Assembly (NCBI GenBank): GCA_049314515.1
Contig: JBMOEY010000050.1
Location: 1 to 10,155 of the forward strand
Source: RFQD01 sp049314515
Lineage (GTDB): Bacteria > Actinomycetota > Actinomycetes > Actinomycetales > Microbacteriaceae
Direction of reading: 5' to 3'
Length of the DNA stretch: 10,155 nucleotides
In this document: positions 1 to 5,796 of the stretch, piece by piece
Layout: every line of letters begins with the position of its first letter
How positions within the stretch are numbered: position 1 is the stretch's first letter
The notes under the pieces: model-generated
Seen by the model: the letters and a program-made list of their open reading frames with translations, nothing else
The model's database searches: none
Told to the model about the DNA's origin: nothing
Translations under genes and position numbers: made by a program

Positions 1-13
1 GCACCAAGGTTCA

Positions 14-43
14 ACTGTACGCGAGAAGAGGGATGCGCGCCAA
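14..43 (-). promoter_or_regulatory. Candidate promoter pointing out of the left edge
   Basis: Read on the minus strand, a -35-like TTGGCG (38-43) is separated by 18 bases from a -10-like TACAGT (14-19). Each hexamer matches four of six positions of the housekeeping sigma consensus. It lies downstream of the truA stop, so it would drive whatever follows beyond the window. In many actinobacteria that is rplM-rpsI, but those genes are not visible here. This is a pattern match only. The rest of positions 1-69 shows no coding or terminator signal I can support. Confidence 0.35.
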
Positions 44-69
44 ATCGTTCCGTCAAGTGAGCGGCCGCG

Positions 70-900
70 TTACGAGTCGGACCCGTGGCCCGTCATGTCG
101 CGCTTGGCGCGCGTGAGGTCGGCGCGCAGGCCTAGTTGCTCATCCGGCGGATAAATGACTTCGGTCAGCGTGAGTCCGTGCGCGGGCATGATCTTGAAGT
201 CGCTCGTGCGTTGCGCCGCGTCGCGCACGTCGCCGAGTTCTGACAGGGCGAGGCGCGCTGATCCCACTTCAACGCAGGCCCCGACGAGCGCTCGGACCAT
301 CGAGTGACAAAAAGCGTCCGCCTGAAGTCGTGCAATCAGCGTGCCCGTATCGTCGCGCATCCACGTAAATTGCTGTAGTTCACGAATCGTCGTCGCGCCC
401 TCGCGGGGTTTGCAAAAGGCACCGAAGTCACGCAGTCCGATCAGTGAAGACGCCGTTTCGTTCATGAGGTCAATGTCAAGGGGCGTGGATGTCCAAACCG
501 TACGATGTCGAACGAGCGGGTTGCGCAACTCCTCACGGTCGAGCAGGCGGTACTCATATCGTCGTGCGAGAGGGGAAAATCGGGCGTCAAAACCATCGGG
601 CGCCCGTGTCACGTTTTTGATCACCACATCGGGAGTCGACCTCAGCAAGCTCGAGAGTCGTCGTGTGAGCCGTATGAGATCGACTCCGTCGTCGAGGTCG
701 AGATCGACGTGGGCCACTTGACCAGTCGCGTGAACCCCCGCATCGGTCCGACCGGCGACGACCAATCGAGTCACCTCAGTCAAGCGGAGAACCGTGGTAA
801 GGGCGTCCTCCAGGGTCCCCTGCACCGTGCGACGGTTCGGCTGGACCGCCCATCCCGCAAAATCCGTGCCGTCGTAAGCGATATCGAGGCGAACGCGCAT
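70..900 (-). CDS. truA: tRNA pseudouridine(38-40) synthase TruA
   Basis: TruA converts uridines 38, 39 and 40 of the tRNA anticodon arm to pseudouridine in the cytoplasm. The 276-residue protein opens with the family's RLDIAYDGTDFAGW strand and carries the catalytic motif GRTDAGVHA, with the nucleophile Asp at residue 53. The second family block, FCHSMVRALVG, lies near residues 197-207, and the domain ends with LTEVIYP before a polar tail of about 25 residues. The length is near the family norm. The ATG start at 900 is the first methionine before the conserved strand. No Shine-Dalgarno sequence precedes it, and a -10-like hexamer ends only 7 bases upstream, which suggests a leaderless mRNA. 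It follows rplQ after an intrinsic terminator, a common actinobacterial neighbour order. It is intact and I am very sure of the identity. Confidence 0.97.
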   Translation of the reverse strand: MRVRLDIAYDGTDFAGWAVQPNRRTVQGTLEDALTTVLRLTEVTRLVVAGRTDAGVHATGQVAHVDLDLDDGVDLIRLTRRLSSLLRSTPDVVIKNVTRAPDGFDARFSPLARRYEYRLLDREELRNPLVRHRTVWTSTPLDIDLMNETASSLIGLRDFGAFCKPREGATTIRELQQFTWMRDDTGTLIARLQADAFCHSMVRALVGACVEVGSARLALSELGDVRDAAQRTSDFKIMPAHGLTLTEVIYPPDEQLGLRADLTRAKRDMTGHGSDS

Positions 901-907
901 GAGAACG

Positions 908-938
908 AGCCTAGCTTTGCCCGAACGGTTGAGCTCAA
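908..938 (-). promoter_or_regulatory. Candidate truA promoter, apparently leaderless
   Basis: On the minus strand TTGAGC (933-938) and TAGGCT (908-913) are separated by 19 bases. The -10 fits the TAnnnT form common in actinobacteria. Its end is 7 bases from the truA ATG, so transcription would begin at or next to the A of the start codon. The absence of a ribosome-binding site before truA and the strong terminator just upstream both support this reading. The -35 match is modest and the 19-base spacer is slightly long. Confidence 0.5.
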
Positions 939-947
939 TAGCGTTGC

Positions 948-992
948 AAAAACCACAAAAGAGGGCACTCGCTAGGTCAGCGAGCGCCCTCT
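948..992 (-). terminator. Rho-independent terminator after rplQ
   Basis: Minus-strand transcript: arm 979-991 pairs with arm 961-973 in a 13-base-pair stem with one G-U wobble, closed by the five-base loop GACCT. One more A-T pair (992/960) can extend it. The 3' side runs into TTTTGTGGTTTTT. The stem starts 23 bases after the rplQ stop codon, where the end of the alpha operon is expected. Read on the plus strand the stem is not followed by a T run, so it should act only on leftward transcription. Confidence 0.93.
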
Positions 993-1014
993 CATGAGTG
1001 GTGTGGGAGCGAGA

Positions 1015-1614
1015 CTACTTGGCCTCGTCCTCCATCGCGTCGGCCTCGGTTGCCTCGACTGCGTCAGCGACGGGTGATTCAGCCGCGGGTACGTCAGCGA
1101 CCTCGGCAACAACCGTTTCGTCAACAACCGTTTCGTCGACAATGACCTCGTCGACTACCTCGTCCGCCGGAGCATCGGCAACGGGGGCCTCGGCGGCCGG
1201 GGCGGCCTTCGGGGCGGCGGCTTGAACCGGCTTTGCCTTCGCGGGCTTCTTGTTCAAGGGCTCGAGCACAAGCTCAATCTGCGCCATGGGAGCGTTGTCA
1301 CCCTTGCGGAAACCGAGTTTTGTGATGCGCGTGTAGCCGCCCTCGCGATCCGAAACGAGCGGTGCGATTTCAGCGAACAGCACGTACGTCGCGTCCTTGT
1401 TGCGCAGAATACTCAGCACACGGCGACGGGCGTGCAGGTCACCGCGCTTAGCGAAGGTGATGAGGCGCTCGGCAAGCGGACGAAGGCGCTTGGCCTTTGT
1501 CTCGGTTGTCTTGATCGACTTGTGCGTGAACAGGGCAACCGCGAGGTTAGCGAGCAGCAGGCGTTCATGCGCCGGTCCACCGCCGAGGCGGGGACCCTTA
1601 GTTGGCGTAGGCAT
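1015..1614 (-). CDS. rplQ: 50S ribosomal protein L17 with acidic C-terminal tail
   Basis: L17 is a large-subunit protein near the peptide exit tunnel. Residues 1-121 are the conserved core, starting MPTPTKGPRLGGGPAHERLL and containing the basic stretch HKSIKTTETKAKRLRPLAERL and the late GFRKGDNAPMAQIELV. Residues 122-137 form a Lys/Pro/Ala linker. Residues 138-199 are an Ala/Val/Asp/Glu-rich acidic tail with the repeated pentapeptide VDETV. Bacterial L17 is often about 120 residues; acidic C-terminal extensions are known in actinobacteria, so the tail is not by itself abnormal. The ATG start is preceded by GGAGAG at suitable spacing. It lies 46 bases after rpoA and is the last gene before the terminator. 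Identity is certain; the tail's role is unknown. Confidence 0.98.
   Translation of the reverse strand: MPTPTKGPRLGGGPAHERLLLANLAVALFTHKSIKTTETKAKRLRPLAERLITFAKRGDLHARRRVLSILRNKDATYVLFAEIAPLVSDREGGYTRITKLGFRKGDNAPMAQIELVLEPLNKKPAKAKPVQAAAPKAAPAAEAPVADAPADEVVDEVIVDETVVDETVVAEVADVPAAESPVADAVEATEADAMEDEAK
1107..1136 (-). repeat. 15-base exact tandem repeat in the rplQ tail
   Basis: Two identical adjacent copies of caacaaccgtttcgt (plus-strand reading, 1107-1121 and 1122-1136) encode the repeated VDETV pentapeptide of the L17 tail. A diverged third unit follows at 1137-1151. Being exactly five codons long, the repeat can gain or lose units without breaking the frame. Confidence 0.9.
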
Positions 1615-1660
1615 TAGTTCTCTCCGTGATTAGTAAAAAGTCGTGGCGATTGCTCGTCGG

Positions 1661-2650
1661 TTACATGTACTCGTCGTCGTTGCCGCCGATGAAGTGAGCG
1701 CCGTCAAACCCGGGGACCGAGTCCTTCAGCGAAAGGCCCATCTCAATGAGCTTGTCGCGCACCTCATCCACCGACTTCTGACCAAAGTTGCGGATGTTCA
1801 TCAACTGGTGCTCCGACAATGCGACGAGCTCGGACACCGTGTTGATGCCCTCACGCTTGAGGCAGTTGTACGAGCGCACCGACAGGTCGAGGTCTTCGAC
1901 CGGGATCTGCAGTTCATTGCTGATGACCTGGTCGACCGGTGCCGGACCAATTTCGATACCCTCAGCGGCCGAGTTCAGTTCGCGCGCCAGACCGAACAAC
2001 TCGGTGAGGGTGCGTCCCGATGATGCCATCGCGTCACGCGGGCTGATTGATGCCTTCGTCTCAACGTCGACCACAAGACGGTCGAAGTCGGTTCGCTCAC
2101 CGGCACGAGTCGCCTCGACACGGTAGGTCACCTTCAACACAGGCGAGTAAATGGAATCGACCGGGATCTGGCCCGCTTCGCTGTACTCGTTGCGGTTCTG
2201 CTGGCTCGACACGTATCCGCGTCCACGCTCGATGGTGAGTTCGAGTTCGAACTTCGCCTTGTCATTCAACGTTGCGATGACGAGTTCCGGGTTGTGAATT
2301 TCCACACCGGCCGGCGCGGAAATGTCAGCTGCGGTGACGACGCCAGCGCCGTTCTTGCGCAAGTACGCCGTGATCGGTTCATCGTGCTCACTCGAGACAA
2401 CGAGAGTCTTGACGTTGAGGATGATCTCGGTGACGTCTTCTTTTACATTCGGGATGGTGCTGAACTCATGCAACACACCGTCGATGCGTATGCTCGTTAC
2501 CGCCGCACCGGGGATCGACGACAGCAAGGTACGGCGCAATGAGTTGCCGAGTGTGTAGCCGAAACCGGGCTCGAGTGGCTCGATGATGAAACGCGAGCGG
2601 TACTCGGAAATGACTTCTTCGGAAAGCTTGGGACGCTCTGCGATAAGCAC
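1661..2650 (-). CDS. rpoA: DNA-directed RNA polymerase subunit alpha
   Basis: The alpha subunit dimerises to scaffold assembly of beta and beta-prime, and its C-terminal domain contacts upstream promoter DNA and activators. The 329-residue protein has the N-terminal dimerisation domain over about residues 1-230, with GYTLGNSLRRTLLSS at 31-45, and the C-terminal domain at about 250-310 with LSVRSYNCLKREGI. Arg259 there corresponds to the DNA-contacting Arg of the E. coli domain, and the helix-hairpin-helix part NIRNFGQKSVDEV is intact. The acidic end DDEYM is free tail. The start is GTG, giving MLIAERP as in other actinobacteria, and it has a strong AAGGAG eight bases upstream. The usual rpsD between rpsK and rpoA is missing; a 168-base gap with hairpin potential takes its place. 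Identity is certain. Confidence 0.99.
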   Translation of the reverse strand: MLIAERPKLSEEVISEYRSRFIIEPLEPGFGYTLGNSLRRTLLSSIPGAAVTSIRIDGVLHEFSTIPNVKEDVTEIILNVKTLVVSSEHDEPITAYLRKNGAGVVTAADISAPAGVEIHNPELVIATLNDKAKFELELTIERGRGYVSSQQNRNEYSEAGQIPVDSIYSPVLKVTYRVEATRAGERTDFDRLVVDVETKASISPRDAMASSGRTLTELFGLARELNSAAEGIEIGPAPVDQVISNELQIPVEDLDLSVRSYNCLKREGINTVSELVALSEHQLMNIRNFGQKSVDEVRDKLIEMGLSLKDSVPGFDGAHFIGGNDDEYM

Positions 2651-2668
2651 GTTTTATCTCCTTCTTGC

Positions 2669-2692
2669 CAAAGGCCCACTATTTGACCTTTG
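2669..2692 (-). other. Hairpin just upstream of the rpoA ribosome-binding site
   Basis: In the minus-strand RNA, CAAAGGTC (2685-2692) pairs with GGCCTTTG (2669-2676) over 8 pairs, one of them U-G, around an 8-base loop. The 3' end of the stem lies about 5 bases before the AAGGAG of rpoA. No T run follows, so it is not a terminator. It could set access to the ribosome-binding site or be an mRNA processing site. The base pairing is read directly; function is inference. Confidence 0.5.
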
Positions 2693-2741
2693 TCGTTGCG
2701 ATGTGAAATTTTTCAGTTGAAAATCCGGGGGTGATGATGTT

Positions 2742-2805
2742 CGCTCGTAGCCCGCGCATCCGCCAGGTTCGGTGTGAGCCGAATCAGGATGCGCTACGCG
2801 GAGCG
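2742..2805 (-). other. Nested stem-loop in the rpsK-rpoA gap
   Basis: Minus-strand RNA can form three stacked stems: outer CGCTC/GAGCG (2801-2805 with 2742-2746), central GCGCATCC/GGATGCGC (2787-2794 with 2754-2761, 8 perfect pairs), and inner UUCGG/CCGAA (2779-2783 with 2768-2772) with a six-base loop. No T run follows, and I found no -10-like TAnnnT hexamer in the gap, so the structure would sit inside the operon message. It occupies the place where many actinobacteria carry rpsD. Confidence 0.5.
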
Positions 2806-2818
2806 CGCGACGACGAAA

Positions 2819-3217
2819 CTAGACGCGGCGACGCTTGGGCGGGCGGCAACCGTTGTGCGCCTGTGGCGTCACATCGCTGATTGACCCGACCTCGAGCCCC
2901 GCGGCCTGAAGTGACCGAATCGCCGTCTCGCGACCCGAACCGGGTCCTTTGACGAAGACGTCAACCTTCTTCATGCCGTGCTCTTGTGCCTGACGAGCAG
3001 CCGATTCAGCGGCGAGCTGAGCGGCGTACGGTGTCGACTTACGCGAACCCTTGAAACCGACGCCACCCGAGGATGCCCAGCTGATGACGGCTCCCGTCGT
3101 GTCGGTAATCGAGACGATCGTGTTGTTGAACGTGCTCTTGATGTGAGCCTGACCCACAGCGATATTCTTCTTGTCTTTTTTGCGCGGCTTGCGTGCCGCG
3201 GACTTTGGTGCAGCCAT
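2819..3217 (-). CDS. rpsK: 30S ribosomal protein S11
   Basis: S11 sits on the 30S platform, where it helps shape the mRNA exit path together with S7 and S18. The 132-residue protein has the family length. After a basic N-terminal tail (AARKPRKKDKK) come GQAHIKSTFNNTIVSITD (22-39) and WASSGGVGFKGSRKSTPYAAQ (47-67), the glycine-rich GPGSGRETAIRSLQAAGLEV (91-110), and the signature C-terminus HNGCRPPKRRRV. The ATG start follows AGGAGAACTA, a good ribosome-binding site. It is 41 bases downstream of rpsM, and a terminator-like hairpin overlaps the rpsM stop in that gap. rpsD, its usual downstream partner, is absent. Identity is certain. Confidence 0.99.
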   Translation of the reverse strand: MAAPKSAARKPRKKDKKNIAVGQAHIKSTFNNTIVSITDTTGAVISWASSGGVGFKGSRKSTPYAAQLAAESAARQAQEHGMKKVDVFVKGPGSGRETAIRSLQAAGLEVGSISDVTPQAHNGCRPPKRRRV

Positions 3218-3240
3218 TAGTTCTCCTAAACCTTGCTCTC

Positions 3241-3264
3241 AAAAAGCAGTCCTGAGGACTACTT
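3241..3264 (-). terminator. Terminator-like hairpin between rpsM and rpsK
   Basis: In the minus-strand RNA AAGTAGTCC (3256-3264) pairs with GGACTGCTT (3244-3252) over 9 pairs with one U-G wobble and a TCA loop. The 3' arm runs into TTTTTG (the T run is 3241-3245, its first two bases being in the stem). The rpsM stop codon is inside the 5' arm. The stem is only moderately GC-rich and the free T run short, so partial attenuation or a 3'-end stabiliser is more likely than full termination. A ribosome finishing rpsM would cover the 5' arm. Confidence 0.4.
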
Positions 3265-3633
3265 GGCCTTCTTCTTGCCGGCGACGGTGCGCTTCGGTCC
3301 CTTGCGGGTACGTGCGTTCGTCTTGGTGCGCTGACCGCGCACGGGCAGGCCCTTGCGGTGACGGAGGCCTTCGTAGCTACCAATTTCGACCTTGCGACGA
3401 ATGTCGGCAGCCACTTCGCGGCGGAGGTCACCCTCAACGCGGAAGTTGCCTTCGATGTAGTCACGCAGAGCGATGAGCTGATCATCGGTCAGGTCTTTGA
3501 CGCGGATGTCTCCGCTGATGTTCGTGTCCGCGAGCGTTTTCAAGGCTCGAGTGCGGCCCACGCCGTAGATGTAGGTGAGTGCGACTTCCACGCGCTTTTC
3601 GCGGGGAATGTCAACTCCGGCAAGACGTGCCAT
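3259..3633 (-). CDS. rpsM: 30S ribosomal protein S13
   Basis: S13 is a 30S head protein that contacts the P-site tRNA and forms bridges to L5 in the large subunit. The 124-residue protein begins MARLAGVDIPREKRVEVALTYIYGVG, has the central DLTDDQLIALRDYIE, and carries the basic signature RHRKGLPVRGQRTKTNARTRKG (91-112) and a Lys-rich end that reaches towards the P site. Length and motifs match the family. The ATG start is preceded by AGGAGA at proper spacing. It begins the alpha-operon core 179 bases after rpmJ, a long untranslated gap with small hairpins and no promoter that I can support. Its stop codon lies within a terminator-like hairpin. Identity is certain. Confidence 0.99.
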   Translation of the reverse strand: MARLAGVDIPREKRVEVALTYIYGVGRTRALKTLADTNISGDIRVKDLTDDQLIALRDYIEGNFRVEGDLRREVAADIRRKVEIGSYEGLRHRKGLPVRGQRTKTNARTRKGPKRTVAGKKKAK

Positions 3634-3709
3634 GGTGGCTTCTCCTGTTGGTGAAGTGGAGGTGTGGAGCAGTCGCGGGGCTACGGGCCTCCAACCCGAG
3701 GTGTCCTTC

Positions 3710-3812
3710 GCGCGAGGCGAATTCTTGCTACTGCTGTTGAGAGATATTCAGTTGTGTGAGCGGATGCTCGTCTTTACGCCGAAGCGGAAAATTGGGGTGC
3801 GCGGGCGAATTC
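3710..3812 (-). repeat. Near-identical short direct repeat in the rpmJ-rpsM gap
   Basis: The plus-strand strings gcgcgaggcgaattc (3710-3724) and gcgcgggcgaattc (3799-3812) differ only by one extra a. They face the same way and lie about 90 bases apart in the 179-base untranslated gap between rpmJ and rpsM; the second copy abuts the rpmJ stop codon. In the same gap, cctcca (3688-3693) could pair with tggagg (3657-3662) in the RNA upstream of the rpsM ribosome-binding site. The repeats are read directly; no function is evident. Confidence 0.5.
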
Positions 3813-3926
3813 TTAGCCTTGGCGCTGTTTGTGACGTGGGTTTTCGCAGATGACCATCACGTTGCCGTGACGACGAATCACCTTGCACTTGTCACAGATT
3901 TTCTTGACTGAGGGGTTGACCTTCAT
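3813..3926 (-). CDS. rpmJ: 50S ribosomal protein L36 (zinc-ribbon type)
   Basis: L36 is the smallest large-subunit protein, a 37-residue zinc ribbon near the base of the L7/L12 stalk. I translated it directly: MKVNPSVKKICDKCKVIRR, then HGNVMVICENPRHKQRQG. The four zinc ligands Cys11, Cys14, Cys27 and His32 are present, making this the C+ zinc-binding form rather than the cysteine-less paralogue made under zinc limitation in some bacteria. The ATG at 3926 has AAAGGA just upstream and the stop is TAA. It sits between infA and rpsM, its normal place, 75 bases after infA; that gap contains a small perfect hairpin, cccgcaagcggg at 3956-3967. Identity is very secure. Confidence 0.97.
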   Translation of the reverse strand: MKVNPSVKKICDKCKVIRRHGNVMVICENPRHKQRQG

Positions 3927-4001
3927 GGTGTTTTCCTTTGTTCGCTGTCTTCGTACCCGCAAGCGGGCCGTTACTTTTCAGCAGGTTGTCTGAAGCGGAA
4001 G

Positions 4002-4223
4002 TTATTTGTAGCGGTAAACGATTCGGCCGCGTGTCAGGTCGTACGGACTCAGCTCAACAATGACCTTGTCCTCGGGGAGGATTCGGATGTAGTGCTGGCG
4101 CATCTTGCCCGAAATGTGGGCAAGAACCTTGTGGCCATTCGTCAACTCCACGCGGAACATGGCGTTAGGCAACGCTTCGACAACCGAACCTTCGATTTCG
4201 ATGACGCCGTCTTTCTTTGCCAT
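4002..4223 (-). CDS. infA: Translation initiation factor IF-1
   Basis: IF-1 binds the 30S A site during initiation and helps IF-2 and IF-3 select the initiator tRNA. The 73-residue protein is a single S1-type OB fold: MAKKDGVIEIEGSVVEALPN, then MFRVELTNGHKVLAHISGKMRQHYIRILPEDKV and the closing LTRGRIVYRYK. Both length and ending are the family standard. An upstream in-frame start at 4310 would add 29 unrelated residues, so I chose the ATG at 4223, which has AAGTGAG before it. The 137-base gap after map holds a promoter candidate, so infA and the following genes may be transcribed separately as well as by read-through. Identity is certain. Confidence 0.98.
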   Translation of the reverse strand: MAKKDGVIEIEGSVVEALPNAMFRVELTNGHKVLAHISGKMRQHYIRILPEDKVIVELSPYDLTRGRIVYRYK

Positions 4224-4316
4224 ATACTCACTTGTCGCTTTAGATTGAACTACTGATCGTGCGGAAATGTCGGTTTCATCGACACGCCAAAAGGCGGCCT
4301 TTGACACCAAAACTCA

Positions 4317-4346
4317 ATCCTATGGGTTATCGGGGCGTTTCACCAA
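4317..4346 (-). promoter_or_regulatory. Candidate promoter upstream of infA
   Basis: On the minus strand TTGGTG (4341-4346) and TAGGAT (4317-4322) are spaced by 18 bases. TAGGAT is a good actinobacterial -10. It lies in the 137-base map-infA gap, the first real break after the overlapping secY-adk-map set, and would give a leader of about 85 bases. That leader includes a small hairpin, AAAGG/CCTTT, at 4290-4302. The -35 match is moderate. The call rests on pattern and position alone. Confidence 0.45.
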
Positions 4347-4360
4347 TTCAGGTCGCGTCG

Positions 4361-5200
4361 CTACGCGAGCGGGGTCGGAGAAACGCCGAACGGGGCCAGC
4401 CCTGCGGCCCCACCATCTTCGGCGGTCATCACCCAGATGCCATGTGCGTGCACGGCGACCGTGTGTTCCCAGTGGGACGCGGCTCCACCATCAGTGGTTG
4501 CGACAGTCCATTCGTCGTCCATGACGAAGGTTTCCGGGCTGTTCATGACGACCATTGGCTCAATGGCAACCACGAGTCCGGGTTTTACTTCGGGACCCTT
4601 CTGGCGCACGCGATAGTTGAACACGGGTGGTTCTTCGTGCATGTTCTGGCCGATTCCGTGGCCAATGTACTCAGTCAAAATTCCATAGTTCGCACCGATG
4701 GCAGCGCCCTCGTTCTCAACGTACGTCTGAATTGCGTCGCCCACCTCGTTGAGGTGCCGCGCACGTGCGAGTCGGGCAATACCAGCCCACAACGATCCTT
4801 CGGTGATGCGAGACAGGTTTTGTCGACGAGCGGCCTCCAACGGGTCACCGCCAGGTAAGACTACGGTGATGGCGGAGTCACCATTCCAGCCCCCCAGAAT
4901 CGCACCCGAGTCAATCGACACGATGTCCCCCGGTTCGAGCACTCTGGTCGACGGAATGCCGTGGACAACCTCATCATTCACCGAGGCGCAAATCGTGTGG
5001 TGGTACCCCGGTACCAGTTTGAAGTTGGATGCTCCGCCGCGGGCAGTGATTGCTGCTTCGGCCGCCGCGTCAATGTCGAGAGTGGATGCGCCCGCCACGA
5101 TTTTCGTGCGGGCCGCGGCCAGCGACGCGGCGGTCGCTAAGCCGGGTTCGACCATCAGGCGAAGCTGATCGGGTGTTTTGTAAATCGAGGAACGAAACAT
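4361..5200 (-). CDS. map: Type I methionyl aminopeptidase
   Basis: Map removes the initiator methionine from nascent proteins emerging from the ribosome. The 279-residue protein is a complete pita-bread fold enzyme. The five metal ligands can be placed at Asp97 (SIDSGA), Asp108 (NGDSA), His181 (GHGIG), Glu214 (IEPM) and Glu245 (WEHT), with the substrate-side His80 (VVHGIP) and His188. It lacks the N-terminal zinc-finger extension of eukaryotic-type enzymes. The C-terminus after the HTVAVHAHGIWVMTA strand is a low-complexity tail of about 20 residues. The ATG overlaps the adk stop by one base (TGATG), so translation is probably coupled. A 137-base gap follows before infA. Identity is certain. 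Confidence 0.98.
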   Translation of the reverse strand: MFRSSIYKTPDQLRLMVEPGLATAASLAAARTKIVAGASTLDIDAAAEAAITARGGASNFKLVPGYHHTICASVNDEVVHGIPSTRVLEPGDIVSIDSGAILGGWNGDSAITVVLPGGDPLEAARRQNLSRITEGSLWAGIARLARARHLNEVGDAIQTYVENEGAAIGANYGILTEYIGHGIGQNMHEEPPVFNYRVRQKGPEVKPGLVVAIEPMVVMNSPETFVMDDEWTVATTDGGAASHWEHTVAVHAHGIWVMTAEDGGAAGLAPFGVSPTPLA

Positions 5201-5796
5201 CAGCGCGACGCGGCAACGCCAAACTCGGCCAGTGCGGAAAGGATCCGCTCGGTGACCTCGTCGACGGCGCCGAGACCGTCGACCCGCACAAGAAGTCCCC
5301 GTTGTGCAAAGTGTTCAATGAGCGGGGCTGTTTGCTGCTCATACAAGCTCAGTCGATGACGGATGACCTCATCGGTGTCATCGGCGCGTCCTTGTTCCTC
5401 GGCACGTTTGACCAGGCGAGACACCACTTCATCAGTATTCGCATCGAGCTGCACAACGGCGTCGAGCCCGTTGTGTTCTTCGGCGAGCACGCGGTCGAGT
5501 TCGGCAACTTGCTCCGGAGTGCGCGGATACCCATCGAGGAGGAACCCAGCCGACGCATCAGGCTCGCGCAGCCGGTCAGCCACTATGGCATTCGTGATGT
5601 CATCGGGGACGTACTCGCCCGCATCCAGAATCGCTTTGACTTTGAGACCCAGCTGTGTCTCGTTGGCAACGTTGGCGCGAAAAATGTCGCCAGTCGAAAT
5701 GGCGGGCACGCCAAATGCGGAAGCCAGGCGCGAGGCCTGGGTTCCTTTGCCCGCTCCTGGCGGACCAATCAGTAGTAGCCGGGTACCCGACGTCAC
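5200..5796 (-). CDS. adk: Adenylate kinase, short-lid type
   Basis: Adk catalyses ATP + AMP = 2 ADP in the cytosol. The 198-residue protein has the P-loop GPPGAGKGT at 11-19 with Lys17, the AMP-binding STGDIFR (34-40), and LLDGYPRT at 86-93. The lid is the short form (KRAEEQGRADDTDEVIRHR) without the four zinc-binding cysteines of long-lid enzymes. This is normal for actinobacteria and not a deletion. The GTG start overlaps the secY stop by four bases (GTGA) and the stop overlaps map by one, so secY, adk and map form one tightly coupled unit. Identity is certain. Confidence 0.98.
   Translation of the reverse strand: MTSGTRLLLIGPPGAGKGTQASRLASAFGVPAISTGDIFRANVANETQLGLKVKAILDAGEYVPDDITNAIVADRLREPDASAGFLLDGYPRTPEQVAELDRVLAEEHNGLDAVVQLDANTDEVVSRLVKRAEEQGRADDTDEVIRHRLSLYEQQTAPLIEHFAQRGLLVRVDGLGAVDEVTERILSALAEFGVAASR

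Noticed and set aside
948..992. Bidirectional action of the rplQ terminator
   Set aside because: On the plus strand the stem is followed by tcatgag, not a T run, and no plus-strand gene leads into it.
4224..4310. Longer infA start adding 29 residues
   Set aside because: The added residues match nothing in the IF-1 family, they overlap the predicted leader, and the ATG at 4223 gives the standard MAKKDGV start and 73-residue length.
5200..5796. Adenylate kinase missing the zinc-binding lid
   Set aside because: The short lid is the normal actinobacterial form; the sequence around KRAEEQGRADD is a complete short lid and not a deletion.
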